From contig NZ_CAJTSC010000075.1 in the NCBI RefSeq assembly GCF_910578895.1, positions 1 to 12,620 of the forward strand: a DNA stretch of 12,620 nucleotides. The letters are read 5' to 3'. The first letter of the stretch is position 1. Each line of letters opens with the position of its first letter. Positions 1-6,833 of the stretch are shown piece after piece. Made by a program: the position numbers and the translations under genes. Under the pieces are notes generated by a model, which searched no databases, was not told the DNA's origin, and worked only from the letters and a program-made list of their open reading frames with translations. The DNA comes from an uncultured Bacteroides sp. (GTDB lineage: Bacteria; Bacteroidota; Bacteroidia; Bacteroidales; Bacteroidaceae).

Positions 1-2
1 GT

Positions 3-95
3 ATGCATAAAGGGGAATTAACAAAGGTTAATCCCCCAAGAATTACAACTGAGCCGTTTTCGGACTGCCCCCTAAATCATATCCTCGCATTGTAA
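3..95 (+). CDS. possible 3' end of a gene cut by the left edge
   Basis: An open frame enters from the left edge and stops at TAA 93-95. The visible tail reads MHKGELTKVNPPRITTEPFS and then ten more residues (DCPLNHILAL). I do not recognise it. The ATG at position 3 may simply be internal. In its favour, the stop lies 6 bp before a hairpin with a T-run that would terminate plus-strand transcripts. Against it, the piece is only 30 codons and contains a hairpin (12-37). It could be the tail of a chromosomal gene, the tail of a transposase, or a chance open frame. Confidence 0.25.
   Translation: MHKGELTKVNPPRITTEPFSDCPLNHILAL
12..37. repeat. short inverted repeat
   Basis: Arms GGGGAATTAAC (12-22) and GTTAATCCCCC (27-37) pair over 11 bp with one mismatch around a 4-nt loop. 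No T-run follows on either side, so it is not a standard terminator. It lies inside the possible partial reading frame at the left edge. Confidence 0.5.
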
Positions 96-100
96 TAAAC

Positions 101-133
101 AAAAAAGGTTCGCCGTAATGACGAACCTTTTTG
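101..133 (-). terminator. bidirectional rho-independent terminator after tRNA-Asn
   Basis: Arms AAAAAGGTTCG (102-112) and CGAACCTTTTT (122-132) pair perfectly over 11 bp around a 9-nt loop. Read on the minus strand, the GC part is followed by a T-run and begins right after the tRNA 3' end. The stem has A and T tracts at its two feet, so it can also stop plus-strand transcription arriving from the left edge. Confidence 0.8.
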
Positions 134-207
134 CTCTTCCTCTTGGACTTGAACCAAGGACCCTCTGATTAACAGTCAGATGCTCTAACCGACTGAGCTA
201 AGGAAGA
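134..207 (-). tRNA. tRNA-Asn (anticodon GTT)
   Basis: The minus strand folds as a full cloverleaf of 74 nt without encoded CCA. The acceptor stem TCTTCCT (207-201) pairs with AGGAAGA (141-135), with discriminator G at 134. The D arm is GCTC/GAGC. The anticodon stem is TCTGA/TCAGA with loop CTGTTAA, giving anticodon GTT for Asn. The T arm is CTTGG/CCAAG with loop TTCAAGT. All stems are fully paired. The bases after the discriminator read CAA, so CCA would be added after transcription. A terminator follows directly. Confidence 0.97.
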
Positions 208-232
208 ATGTTGTTTTTTCTCAAATGCGCTG

Positions 233-264
233 CAAAAGTAATAGGATATTTTGAAATATGCAAT
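233..264 (-). promoter_or_regulatory. Bacteroides-type promoter of tRNA-Asn
   Basis: On the minus strand TACTTTTG (240-233) matches the Bacteroidota -7 consensus TAnnTTTG. ATTG (264-261) lies 20 bp upstream, close to the -33 TTTG consensus and at the usual spacing. Transcription would begin about 20 nt before the mature tRNA 5' end at 207. It overlaps the divergent kinase promoter. Confidence 0.6.
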
Positions 265-271
265 ATCTTTG
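264..271 (+). promoter_or_regulatory. -7 promoter element of the kinase-protease unit
   Basis: TATCTTTG is an exact TAnnTTTG match, 17 bp before the chosen ATG at 289. It predicts a leader of only about ten nucleotides. No clear -33 TTTG sits at the 19-21 bp spacing; a TTTG at 250-253 is too close. It shares base 264 with the -33-like element of the divergent tRNA promoter. Confidence 0.55.
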
Positions 272-288
272 CAAAAAAAATATCGAGA

Positions 289-1272
289 ATGGATAAAATA
301 ATTGGATTGGGAAATGCCTTGGTTGATGTGTTGGCAACCCTTGACAGTGATGAAGTCTTGGTGGAAATGGAGTTGCCTAAAGGCAGCATGACGCTTATTG
401 ATGATGATAAATTATTGAAGATCAATAAATACTTTAGCCGGATAAAGACCCATTTGGCAACCGGTGGCTCTGCCGGAAATGCCATTCGTGGTATGGCGCA
501 GCTTGGCGCAGGCACCGGATTTATTGGAAAAGTGAATAATGATACTTATGGCAACTTTTTCCGTGAAAGTTTGTTGAAACATGGCATTGAGGCCAATTTG
601 TTACTTTCCGATACATTGCCTTCGGGAGTTGCTTCTACTTTTATATCTCCGGACGGAGAGCGCACTTTCGGTACATATTTGGGGGCGGCGTCTACATTGA
701 AAGCGGAAGAATTGTCGCTGGAGATGTTCAAAGGATATACATATCTGTTTATTGAAGGCTATTTGGTACAGGAACACGATATGATTCTCCGTGCCATCGA
801 GTTGGCGAAAGAAGCCGGTTTGCAGGTTTGCCTGGATATGGCAAGTTATAATATTGTGGCGGGCGACCATGATTTCTTCTCTCTTCTGATTAACAAATAT
901 GTGGATATTGTCTTTGCCAACGAGGAAGAGGCGAAAGCGTTTACCGGCAAAGAACCCGAAGAAGCGTTGGATGTCATCGCTAAAATGTGCAGCATCGCCA
1001 TTGTAAAAGTGGGAGCGCGAGGGTCGCTTATCCGCAAAGGAACGGAAGCAGTGCGGGTTGAGGCTGTGCCTGTGGCAAAGGTGGCTGACACCACAGGTGC
1101 CGGAGATTTCTTTGCCGCCGGGTTTCTTTATGGGCTTACCTGCGGATATTCTCTGGAGAAATGCGGAAGAATAGGTGCCGTCCTTTCGGGTGAGGTCATA
1201 CAGGTGGTTGGAACGGAACTGCCGGGTGAAAAATGGGAGAAGATAAAAGAAAAGATATTAATGATAAATTAG
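289..1272 (+). CDS. PfkB-family (adenosine kinase-like) carbohydrate/nucleoside kinase
   Basis: This 327-residue cytosolic kinase belongs to the ribokinase/PfkB family, most like the adenosine-kinase branch. Such enzymes transfer the ATP gamma-phosphate to a sugar hydroxyl of a nucleoside or sugar. Visible marks are the N-terminal strand IIGLGNALVDV (4-14), the substrate loop GGSAGNA (59-65), NEEEA (211-215) and the second PfkB signature DTTGAGD (267-273), where Asp273 is the expected catalytic base and GAG forms the anion hole. Length is normal for the family. The frame is open back to an ATG at 208, but that start would lie in the promoter and against the tRNA gene, so the ATG at 289, which begins the conserved strand, is preferred. 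The protease gene starts 5 bp after the stop, suggesting one transcript. The substrate is unproven: adenosine, another nucleoside or a sugar are all possible. Confidence 0.92.
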   Translation: MDKIIGLGNALVDVLATLDSDEVLVEMELPKGSMTLIDDDKLLKINKYFSRIKTHLATGGSAGNAIRGMAQLGAGTGFIGKVNNDTYGNFFRESLLKHGIEANLLLSDTLPSGVASTFISPDGERTFGTYLGAASTLKAEELSLEMFKGYTYLFIEGYLVQEHDMILRAIELAKEAGLQVCLDMASYNIVAGDHDFFSLLINKYVDIVFANEEEAKAFTGKEPEEALDVIAKMCSIAIVKVGARGSLIRKGTEAVRVEAVPVAKVADTTGAGDFFAAGFLYGLTCGYSLEKCGRIGAVLSGEVIQVVGTELPGEKWEKIKEKILMIN

Positions 1273-1277
1273 GATAT

Positions 1278-2975
1278 ATGAAATATGTAAAGATACGTTG
1301 GATGGTTGTTCTGCTTTTGGTGGCAGGCACATGCTTCTTTTTCGGGTTTAAAAGTGGCGACAGCCGTAGTTTCCAGATAGCAAAGAATTTGGATATATTT
1401 AATTCCGTCGTGAAGGAGTTGGATATGTTTTACGTGGATACGATAGACCCCAATAAGACTATCCGCACCGGAATAGAGTCCATGCTCTACTCGCTCGATC
1501 CCTATACGAATTACTTCCCTGAGGAAGACCAAAGCGAACTGGAGCAGATGCTGAAGAATTCGTATGGCGGCATCGGTTCTATCATCACCTGGAACACCAA
1601 GTTGAAACGTTCCATGATAGCCGAACCTTATGAAAACATGCCCGCCGCCACCGTAGGGTTGAAGGCAGGTGATATTCTGATGGAGATTGACGGGAAAGAC
1701 CTTGCCGGGAAGAACAATCAGGAAGTGAGCGAGATGCTTCGCGGGCAGGTAGGTACAAGTTTCAAACTCAAAGTGCAGCGTCCCGGCACAGAGAAGCCGT
1801 TGGAGTTTGACATCGTGCGCCGTTCCATCGAACTGCCTTTGATTCCTTATTATACCGTTCTGGACAAGCATATCGGTTATATCAACCTTACTTCTTTCTC
1901 CGGCAATCCTTCCAAAGAGTTCAAGCGGGCATTTCTGGACTTGAAGAAGCAGGGGATTACTTCTTTGGTCATCGACTTGCGCAACAATGGCGGCGGCTTG
2001 CTGGACGAAGCGGTGGAAATAGCCAACTTCTTCCTGCCACGCGGCAAAACATTGGTGACAACGAAAGGAAAGACGAAACAGGCAAGCAATACGTATAAGA
2101 CGTTGCGCGAACCGTTGGACTTGGAAATCCCGTTGGCTGTATTGGTGAATAGCGCTACGGCTTCCGCATCGGAAATCCTGGCGGGGGCGTTGCAGGACTA
2201 TGACCGTGCAGTGGTGGTAGGCAACCGTACGTTTGGGAAAGGGCTTGTGCAGACCACCCGTCCGTTGCCTTATGGGGCGACCATGAAGCTGACGACTTCC
2301 AAATACTATATCCCGAGCGGGCGTTGCGTACAGGCAATCGACTACAAGCACCGCAACGAAGACGGCAGTGTAGGCCGTATTCCGGATAGTTTGACTACTG
2401 TATTCCACACGGTTGCCGGGCGTGAGGTGCGTGACGGTGGCGGGGTCACTCCCGATGTCAGCGTCAAGCAGAATAAGCTGCCTAACATTCTGTTCTATTT
2501 GGTAAATGATAATCTGATATTCGATTACGCCACGGAGTATTGCCTGAAGCATCCTGCCATTGCGGCACCCGAAGATTTTGTGATAACGGATGCCGACTAT
2601 GCCGACTTCAAGTCGATGGTGCAGAAAGCCGATTTCAAGTATGACCAGCAGACGGAGAAGATTTTGAAAAGCCTGAAGGAGATGGCGGAGTTCGAAGGAT
2701 ATCTGACTGATGCATCGGATGAATTCAAGGCTTTGGAGAAAAAATTATCCCATAACCTGGACCGCGACCTTGAGCATTTCTCGGAGGATATAAAGGAAAT
2801 GATTGCGGTGGAAATTATCAAACGCTATTATTACCAGCGCGGTGGAATCATACAACAGTTGAAGGACGATAAAGACCTGAAAGAAGCGACCGGCATATTG
2901 ACTTCCCCCGGGAAATATAAACAGATGCTCGGCATCCCGCAAACCCAAGAGGGTGACGGCAAGAAAGGGGAATAA
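1278..2975 (+). CDS. S41 carboxy-terminal processing protease, membrane-anchored
   Basis: This is a 565-residue peptidase of the S41A (CtpA/Prc/Tsp) family, which degrades or trims envelope proteins from their C-termini. Residues 8-24 form one hydrophobic segment, an uncleaved anchor or signal, placing the enzyme in the periplasm. A PDZ domain follows at about 95-182 (YGGIGS at 96-101, LKAGDILMEIDG at 128-139). The protease core holds LRNNGGGLLDEAV (234-246), the catalytic Ser296 in SATASASEI and Lys321 in FGKG. The Ser-Lys spacing of 25 and Gln325 match the known Ser/Lys/Gln triad. The tail from about 430 is charged and mostly helical and is longer than in CtpA; such tails are common in Bacteroidota homologues. 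An in-frame ATG at 1233 would overlap the kinase by 40 bp. The ATG at 1278, just before the anchor and 5 bp after the kinase stop, is the better start. Confidence 0.95.
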   Translation: MKYVKIRWMVVLLLVAGTCFFFGFKSGDSRSFQIAKNLDIFNSVVKELDMFYVDTIDPNKTIRTGIESMLYSLDPYTNYFPEEDQSELEQMLKNSYGGIGSIITWNTKLKRSMIAEPYENMPAATVGLKAGDILMEIDGKDLAGKNNQEVSEMLRGQVGTSFKLKVQRPGTEKPLEFDIVRRSIELPLIPYYTVLDKHIGYINLTSFSGNPSKEFKRAFLDLKKQGITSLVIDLRNNGGGLLDEAVEIANFFLPRGKTLVTTKGKTKQASNTYKTLREPLDLEIPLAVLVNSATASASEILAGALQDYDRAVVVGNRTFGKGLVQTTRPLPYGATMKLTTSKYYIPSGRCVQAIDYKHRNEDGSVGRIPDSLTTVFHTVAGREVRDGGGVTPDVSVKQNKLPNILFYLVNDNLIFDYATEYCLKHPAIAAPEDFVITDADYADFKSMVQKADFKYDQQTEKILKSLKEMAEFEGYLTDASDEFKALEKKLSHNLDRDLEHFSEDIKEMIAVEIIKRYYYQRGGIIQQLKDDKDLKEATGILTSPGKYKQMLGIPQTQEGDGKKGE

Positions 2976-2980
2976 CTTGA

Positions 2981-3170
2981 ACGAAGCCAATATAGGGATA
3001 TTCAGTAACTGTTCCTGCTGAAAGATACGGAAGAGAGTATGTCAAAACTCCCTTATTAACCAAATCACCCCTGCCACAGATGTCTATGGCAGGGGTGGTT
3101 TATGTATTCCGGGTGTTTAGACATACCCTCTGATTTTCTTGTTTTAGGAGTATCCCTATATTGGCTCCGT
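2981..3170. repeat. nested 190-bp palindrome filling a convergent junction
   Basis: Three concentric inverted repeats fill the space between the stops of the S41 protease gene (2975) and ispG (3179). The outer pair, 2981-3000 and 3151-3170, matches 19 of 20 bases and carries GCCAATATAGGGATA and its complement. The middle pair, 3033-3052 and 3111-3130, matches 17 of 20 (GTATGTC core). The inner pair, 3066-3076 and 3087-3097, matches 11 of 11. The single outer mismatch becomes a G-U pair in minus-strand RNA. No target duplication flanks it. It could be a compound terminator, a small MITE-like element or an RNA-processing structure. Confidence 0.75.
3066..3097. terminator. probable bidirectional terminator hairpin
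   Basis: Arms CACCCCTGCCA (3066-3076) and TGGCAGGGGTG (3087-3097) pair perfectly around a 10-nt loop at the centre of the convergent junction. The following T-run is weak (GTTTATG on plus, ATTTGGTT on minus), so efficiency is uncertain, but position and strength suit transcripts arriving from both sides. Confidence 0.6.
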
Positions 3171-3178
3171 CCGGAAAT

Positions 3179-5041
3179 CTACTGTTTTTCTATGTAATCC
3201 CCGTTTTTCCTGATTAGTTCGATTAGCTTTTCTACAGCTTCCTCTTCGGGAATGTTCTTTTCGATGCACTCCTTTCTTTTGTACAAGCTTATTTTGCCCC
3301 GTCCTGCGCCTACGTATCCGTAGTCGGCATCCGCCATTTCGCCGGGACCGTTGACGATGCATCCCATGATGCCGATTTTAAGTCCTTTCAGATGCGATGT
3401 CGCTTGTTTGATGCGGGCGATGGTGCTTTCAAGGTCGTAAAGCGTACGGCCGCAACCCGGACAAGAGATATATTCGGTCTTGCTGGTGCGGATGCGCCCT
3501 GCTTGCAGAATGCCGAAAGCGGTGGCGTCTACCACCTTGTCATTTATCGCCTTGTCCCCTGCCTGTCCGTTTTGGTTGAAAAGGAAAATGCCGTCGCAGA
3601 GCCCGTCGATGATAAGCGCTCCCATATCGGCTGCCGACTTGATTTGCAGGTTTTCCGTTTCCGTTTCGGCATAATGCTGGAAGAAAACAAGCGGGTTTTT
3701 CAATCCCTCGTTCATCAACTGGTGGGCTAAGGCACGATATTCACCCAAACGGTTCGGGTGGTTGCTTTGTGCCACAAGCACCACTTCCGGATGGTATTTC
3801 AGACCGGCAATCGCTTCATCGTTCAGTCCCATGTAAGTGATGAACAGGAACTTCAGCGGTGCGTTACATCCGCTGATAAACGGCAGTTGCTCTACTTTGA
3901 ACACAGGCGATGTATTGGGTTGCCCTTCCCAGAGGTCGGCGTCAATGATGTATTGCACGCCTTCGGCAGGATGTTCGGGCAGTTGGCGCCCCACGTACAC
4001 GTAATCGGGCATGAACTGCGGATTAAAATCCGTATTTCCGTCCAATCGTGCGGCAATGACTACGGGAAGATTGTCTCCGCCTATGTTGCGCACCGCTGCC
4101 GTGGTTCTGCGGTCGGGCGACAGGTAGTTGAACCCGGGGGCTGTTGCGCCCGGTATGTAAGGGTGATTGCGGCGTTGCGCGATATAGTCCGCCAACTTCC
4201 TGGCAACAGGGATTTCCGCTTCGGGCGCTTCGCTCAGCGATACACGGATTGTATCACCCAGCCCGTCCGCCAATAAAGCGCCTATGCCCAATGCCGACTT
4301 GATACGCCCGTCCTCGCCGTCGCCGGCTTCCGTCACGCCCAGGTGCAGCGGAAAGTGCATTCCCTCTTTTTCCATCACATCGGCAAGCAGGCGTACGGTT
4401 TTCACCATGATTACCGTGTTGGATGCCTTGATGGAGATAACCACATCCCGGAACTCCTCCGCCACGCAGATGCGCAGGAACTCCATGCAAGACTCCACCA
4501 TGCCTTCGGGCGTATCGCCGTAGCGCGACATGATGCGGTCGGACAGCGACCCGTGGTTCACGCCGATGCGGATAGCCGTATGGTTGGCTTTGCAGATGTT
4601 CAGGAACGGGACGAAGCGGTCGCGTATCTTGCGGACCTCCTGCGCATACTCCTCATCGGTATACTCCAGATGTCTGAAAGTACGTGCGGCGTCTACGTAG
4701 TTGCCCGGATTGATGCGCACTTTCTCCGCGTACTGTGCCGCCACGTCGGCCACTTTCGGGTTGAAGTGTACGTCCGCCACTAAAGGCACCATGCAGCCCT
4801 CCTGGCGTAAGGCGGCATTGATGTTCATCAGGTTTTCCGCTTCCTTCACGCCCTGTGTGGTGAGGCGCACATATTCGCCGCCGGCGTCCACAATGCGTTT
4901 TGCCTGTGCCACACACGCGCCGGTGTCCTGCGTGGCAGTGTTGGTCATGCTCTGTATGCGGATAGGATTGGAGCCGCCCATAGGGGTGGCTCCGATATTC
5001 ACTTCCGATGTTTCCCGTCGGGAATAATTGAATATATCCAC
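3179..5041 (-). CDS. ispG: 4-hydroxy-3-methylbut-2-enyl diphosphate synthase (IspG/GcpE), long form
   Basis: IspG reduces methylerythritol cyclodiphosphate to HMBPP in the MEP isoprenoid pathway, using a [4Fe-4S] cluster. The N-terminal TIM-barrel domain spans about 10-285 (PIRIQSMTNT at 26-35, VADVHFNPK at 88-96, RIGVNHGS at 158-165). The C-terminal cluster domain has CPGCGR (Cys527, Cys530) and GCIVNGPGE (Cys561, Glu568); the Cys561-to-Glu568 spacing equals that of the E. coli ligands. Between them, about 290-520 is the extra domain typical of the plant, Chlamydia and Bacteroidota long form, which explains 620 residues against about 370 in E. coli. The start codon is GTG at 5041: the upstream in-frame stop is purE's own TAA at 5054-5056, so no ATG start is possible before it, and GTG begins the conserved N-terminus. 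Only 12 bp separate it from purE, indicating co-transcription. Confidence 0.97.
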   Translation of the reverse strand: MDIFNYSRRETSEVNIGATPMGGSNPIRIQSMTNTATQDTGACVAQAKRIVDAGGEYVRLTTQGVKEAENLMNINAALRQEGCMVPLVADVHFNPKVADVAAQYAEKVRINPGNYVDAARTFRHLEYTDEEYAQEVRKIRDRFVPFLNICKANHTAIRIGVNHGSLSDRIMSRYGDTPEGMVESCMEFLRICVAEEFRDVVISIKASNTVIMVKTVRLLADVMEKEGMHFPLHLGVTEAGDGEDGRIKSALGIGALLADGLGDTIRVSLSEAPEAEIPVARKLADYIAQRRNHPYIPGATAPGFNYLSPDRRTTAAVRNIGGDNLPVVIAARLDGNTDFNPQFMPDYVYVGRQLPEHPAEGVQYIIDADLWEGQPNTSPVFKVEQLPFISGCNAPLKFLFITYMGLNDEAIAGLKYHPEVVLVAQSNHPNRLGEYRALAHQLMNEGLKNPLVFFQHYAETETENLQIKSAADMGALIIDGLCDGIFLFNQNGQAGDKAINDKVVDATAFGILQAGRIRTSKTEYISCPGCGRTLYDLESTIARIKQATSHLKGLKIGIMGCIVNGPGEMADADYGYVGAGRGKISLYKRKECIEKNIPEEEAVEKLIELIRKNGDYIEKQ

Positions 5042-5053
5042 GTTTGTAAGTGA

Positions 5054-5563
5054 TTAGTTTACTTTATACTCGTACTTGATTTCTTTCAGGTCTTCGTTCG
5101 CTTTCACGATTTTCTTTTTCAGCCCCTCTTTGTAGGCTGCAAAGGCTTCTGCCAGTCCCTCGTCGCTCAATGCGAGCATCTGCACGGCAAGGATGGCGGC
5201 ATTCATCGCCCCGTTGATGGCTACGGTGGCAACCGGAATGCCCGGAGGCATCTGGATAATGGAATAGAGCGCGTCTACGCCGTCCAATACGGAACCCTTG
5301 ACAGGCACCCCGATTACGGGCAACGTGGTATTGGCTGCAATGACACCGGGCAGGGCGGCAGCCATGCCGGCAGCGGCGATGATTACTTTAATCCCGCGCT
5401 TGCGGGCACCTTTGGCAAACTCTTCCACTGCTTCCGGAGTGCGGTGGGCGGAGAGGGCGTTCATTTCGAACGGCACATGTAAATCATTGAGCAGTTGCGC
5501 CGCCTTTTCCATGACAGGAAGGTCGGAAGTGCTGCCCATGATAATGCTGACAATTGGAGTCAT
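5054..5563 (-). CDS. purE: N5-carboxyaminoimidazole ribonucleotide mutase (class I PurE)
   Basis: PurE converts N5-CAIR to CAIR in de novo purine synthesis. The 169 residues cover the whole domain. GSTSD (10-14) is the phosphate and substrate loop, and SAHRTP (38-43) contains His40, equivalent to catalytic His45 of E. coli. GVPVKG (85-90) and SIIQMPPGIPVATVAI (101-116) are standard family segments, and the class I features favour the N5-CAIR mutase role over the AIR carboxylase role. One oddity is AAALPG at 68-73: E. coli has AAHLPG, so the second active-site-region His (His75) is Ala70 here. No PurK is seen in the window. The gene follows gcvH after a 137-bp leader with repeats and hairpins, and ispG follows 12 bp downstream. 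Confidence 0.95.
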   Translation of the reverse strand: MTPIVSIIMGSTSDLPVMEKAAQLLNDLHVPFEMNALSAHRTPEAVEEFAKGARKRGIKVIIAAAGMAAALPGVIAANTTLPVIGVPVKGSVLDGVDALYSIIQMPPGIPVATVAINGAMNAAILAVQMLALSDEGLAEAFAAYKEGLKKKIVKANEDLKEIKYEYKVN

Positions 5564-5570
5564 GTTGTTG

Positions 5571-5602
5571 GTAATATGTTATGTTAGTAATATGTTATGT
5601 CA
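5571..5602. repeat. tandem 16-bp repeat in the purE leader
   Basis: GTAATATGTTATGTTA (5571-5586) is followed at once by GTAATATGTTATGTCA (5587-5602), 15 of 16 identical. It ends 7 bp upstream of the purE ATG, so it lies in the leader and ribosome-loading region. No -7 promoter match is seen here. It might be a paired regulator site or a leader that tunes translation. Confidence 0.7.
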
Positions 5603-5634
5603 GTCAAGTGAATAATTAAACGGGTTTGTATCAT

Positions 5635-5699
5635 CAGAGCATAACTTCCGAGCTACGCTCTGAATGACGGGTGGTATAAGACGGTTGCTCGTTAACCGT
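5635..5699 (-). promoter_or_regulatory. two hairpins between gcvH and purE
   Basis: ACGGTT (5681-5686) and AACCGT (5694-5699) form a 6-bp stem right after the gcvH stop. CAGAGC (5635-5640) and GCTCTG (5657-5662) form another, and the latter competes with a smaller GAGC/GCTC hairpin at 5651-5661. Neither has a T-run on the minus strand. They could be weak terminators, RNA-processing sites or an attenuator-like leader of purE. Confidence 0.35.
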
Positions 5700-5700
5700 T

Positions 5701-6078
5701 TCAACCGTTAATCAAAGCTTTGTATGCTTCCGCATCCAGCAGGCTGTCGAGGTCCGCATCGGCGGGTTTCATCTTGATGAGCCAGCCTTCGCCGTACGGG
5801 TCTTTGTTGACCAGTTCGGGCTGTTCTTCCAAAGCCTCGTTCTGCTCCAGCACCTCTCCTGCCACGGGCAAGAAAAGGTCGGAGATTGTCTTCACCACTT
5901 CGATTGTGCCGAATGCCTCGCCGGCAGCCAATGTCTCGCCCACGGTCTGGATATCGACAAACACGATATCTCCCAATTGCTCTTGGGCGTAATCGGTAAT
6001 TCCTACATAAGCTACATCGCCTTCCAGACGGATCCATTCATGCTCTTTCGTGTACTTTACATCATTCGGAAAATTCAT
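5701..6078 (-). CDS. gcvH: glycine cleavage system H protein
   Basis: GcvH carries the aminomethyl group on a lipoyl arm between the P, T and L proteins of the glycine cleavage complex, which turns glycine and THF into CO2, ammonia and 5,10-methylene-THF. The 125 residues are the usual length. The start KYTKEHEWIRLEG (8-20) is characteristic, and the lipoylation site is Lys63 in GTIEVVKTISD (57-67), with Val-Val before Lys where many homologues have Ser-Val. DPYGEGWLIKMK near the C-terminus is also conserved. No gcvP, gcvT or lpd is in the window. It starts 25 bp after the PAP2 stop and has no promoter match in that gap, so it is probably part of the rpoN-to-ispG run. Confidence 0.97.
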   Translation of the reverse strand: MNFPNDVKYTKEHEWIRLEGDVAYVGITDYAQEQLGDIVFVDIQTVGETLAAGEAFGTIEVVKTISDLFLPVAGEVLEQNEALEEQPELVNKDPYGEGWLIKMKPADADLDSLLDAEAYKALING

Positions 6079-6103
6079 AATCGTTAGTTTTAAGAGTTAA
6101 TAT

Positions 6104-6781
6104 TTAGAGTAAGAAAATGTTGAACAGGCGAAATACCAGTTTGCTGACCGGGTGCAGCACCAGCAGCGAGCAGACCAGCCCCACGGCAAACCCGCCCATC
6201 ACCTCGCCCAGCGTGTGGTGTTGCAGGATAATCCGTGCCGTGCCCAGCACTCCCGCAATGAGGATGAATATGCACAGCCAGCCTACCGGGTTGTATCCGA
6301 ACAGGGCGCTGAAGGCAACCAGCCCGCCTATGATGGCGCCGGCTCCCGCCATGTGTTCGCTCAGCTTCCATTTCAGGTTCACCACCACGCAGATAACCAT
6401 CATGACGAGGGCGGCGAGGATAATCCCGGTCATATACCAGGGGATATTCAGCCGGTGCATCATGAGCAGGCAGAACACGTATGAAGTGATGGTGAGGATG
6501 AAGGGTATGTACCTTCGTTTCCGCTCCGCCAGATCTTCCGGGCTGAACCCGTTGATTTTGCGGAAGAGGAATATGGTGAGGGTGGGCATCAGGATTGTAA
6601 AGCAATATACCACGCCCAGCACAATCAGTTTGTATTGCAGGGGCATGATGCGCAGGTACGAGAATACGAACAGGATCAGGAATGCCAGGAAAGGTATGGA
6701 AAACGGGGTGAATAGTACCGAAATCACCTTAGCCGTCCTGACGAGGGTCTTGTCGGTTATGATATGTTGTTCTGCTGCCAT
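6104..6781 (-). CDS. divergent PAP2-like integral membrane phosphatase
   Basis: The 225 residues form a polytopic inner-membrane protein with hydrophobic segments at about 18-42, 50-72, 92-108, 115-136, 144-162, 165-181 and 196-210. The arrangement fits the PAP2 lipid-phosphatase superfamily, which removes phosphate from lipid phosphates such as undecaprenyl pyrophosphate or phosphatidic acid. Motif 3 is visible as R183-x5-H189-x3-E193, with Glu where Asp is usual. Motif 2 is LSEHMAGAG (140-148), keeping Ser141 and His143 but not the P-S-G-H form. Motif 1 is only suggested by RKRRYIP (87-93). Catalysis is therefore likely but not certain. The gene lies 52 bp downstream of rpoN with no promoter match between and 25 bp upstream of gcvH. 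Substrate unknown; with ispG in the same run, recycling of the undecaprenyl carrier is a reasonable guess. Confidence 0.7.
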   Translation of the reverse strand: MAAEQHIITDKTLVRTAKVISVLFTPFSIPFLAFLILFVFSYLRIMPLQYKLIVLGVVYCFTILMPTLTIFLFRKINGFSPEDLAERKRRYIPFILTITSYVFCLLMMHRLNIPWYMTGIILAALVMMVICVVVNLKWKLSEHMAGAGAIIGGLVAFSALFGYNPVGWLCIFILIAGVLGTARIILQHHTLGEVMGGFAVGLVCSLLVLHPVSKLVFRLFNIFLL

Positions 6782-6833
6782 TTCTTTATTTTTGCATTGT
6801 CATTCTACCATTTTCGTTGCTTTATCGCCGCCG

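Noticed and set aside
134..207. tRNA-Asn as an integrated-element attachment site
   Set aside because: No integrase gene and no duplicated tRNA 3' end was found in the window.
1269..2552. 427-codon minus-strand open frame
   Set aside because: It lies fully antisense to the S41 protease gene, which has all family motifs; the antisense product shows no domain and arises from codon bias.
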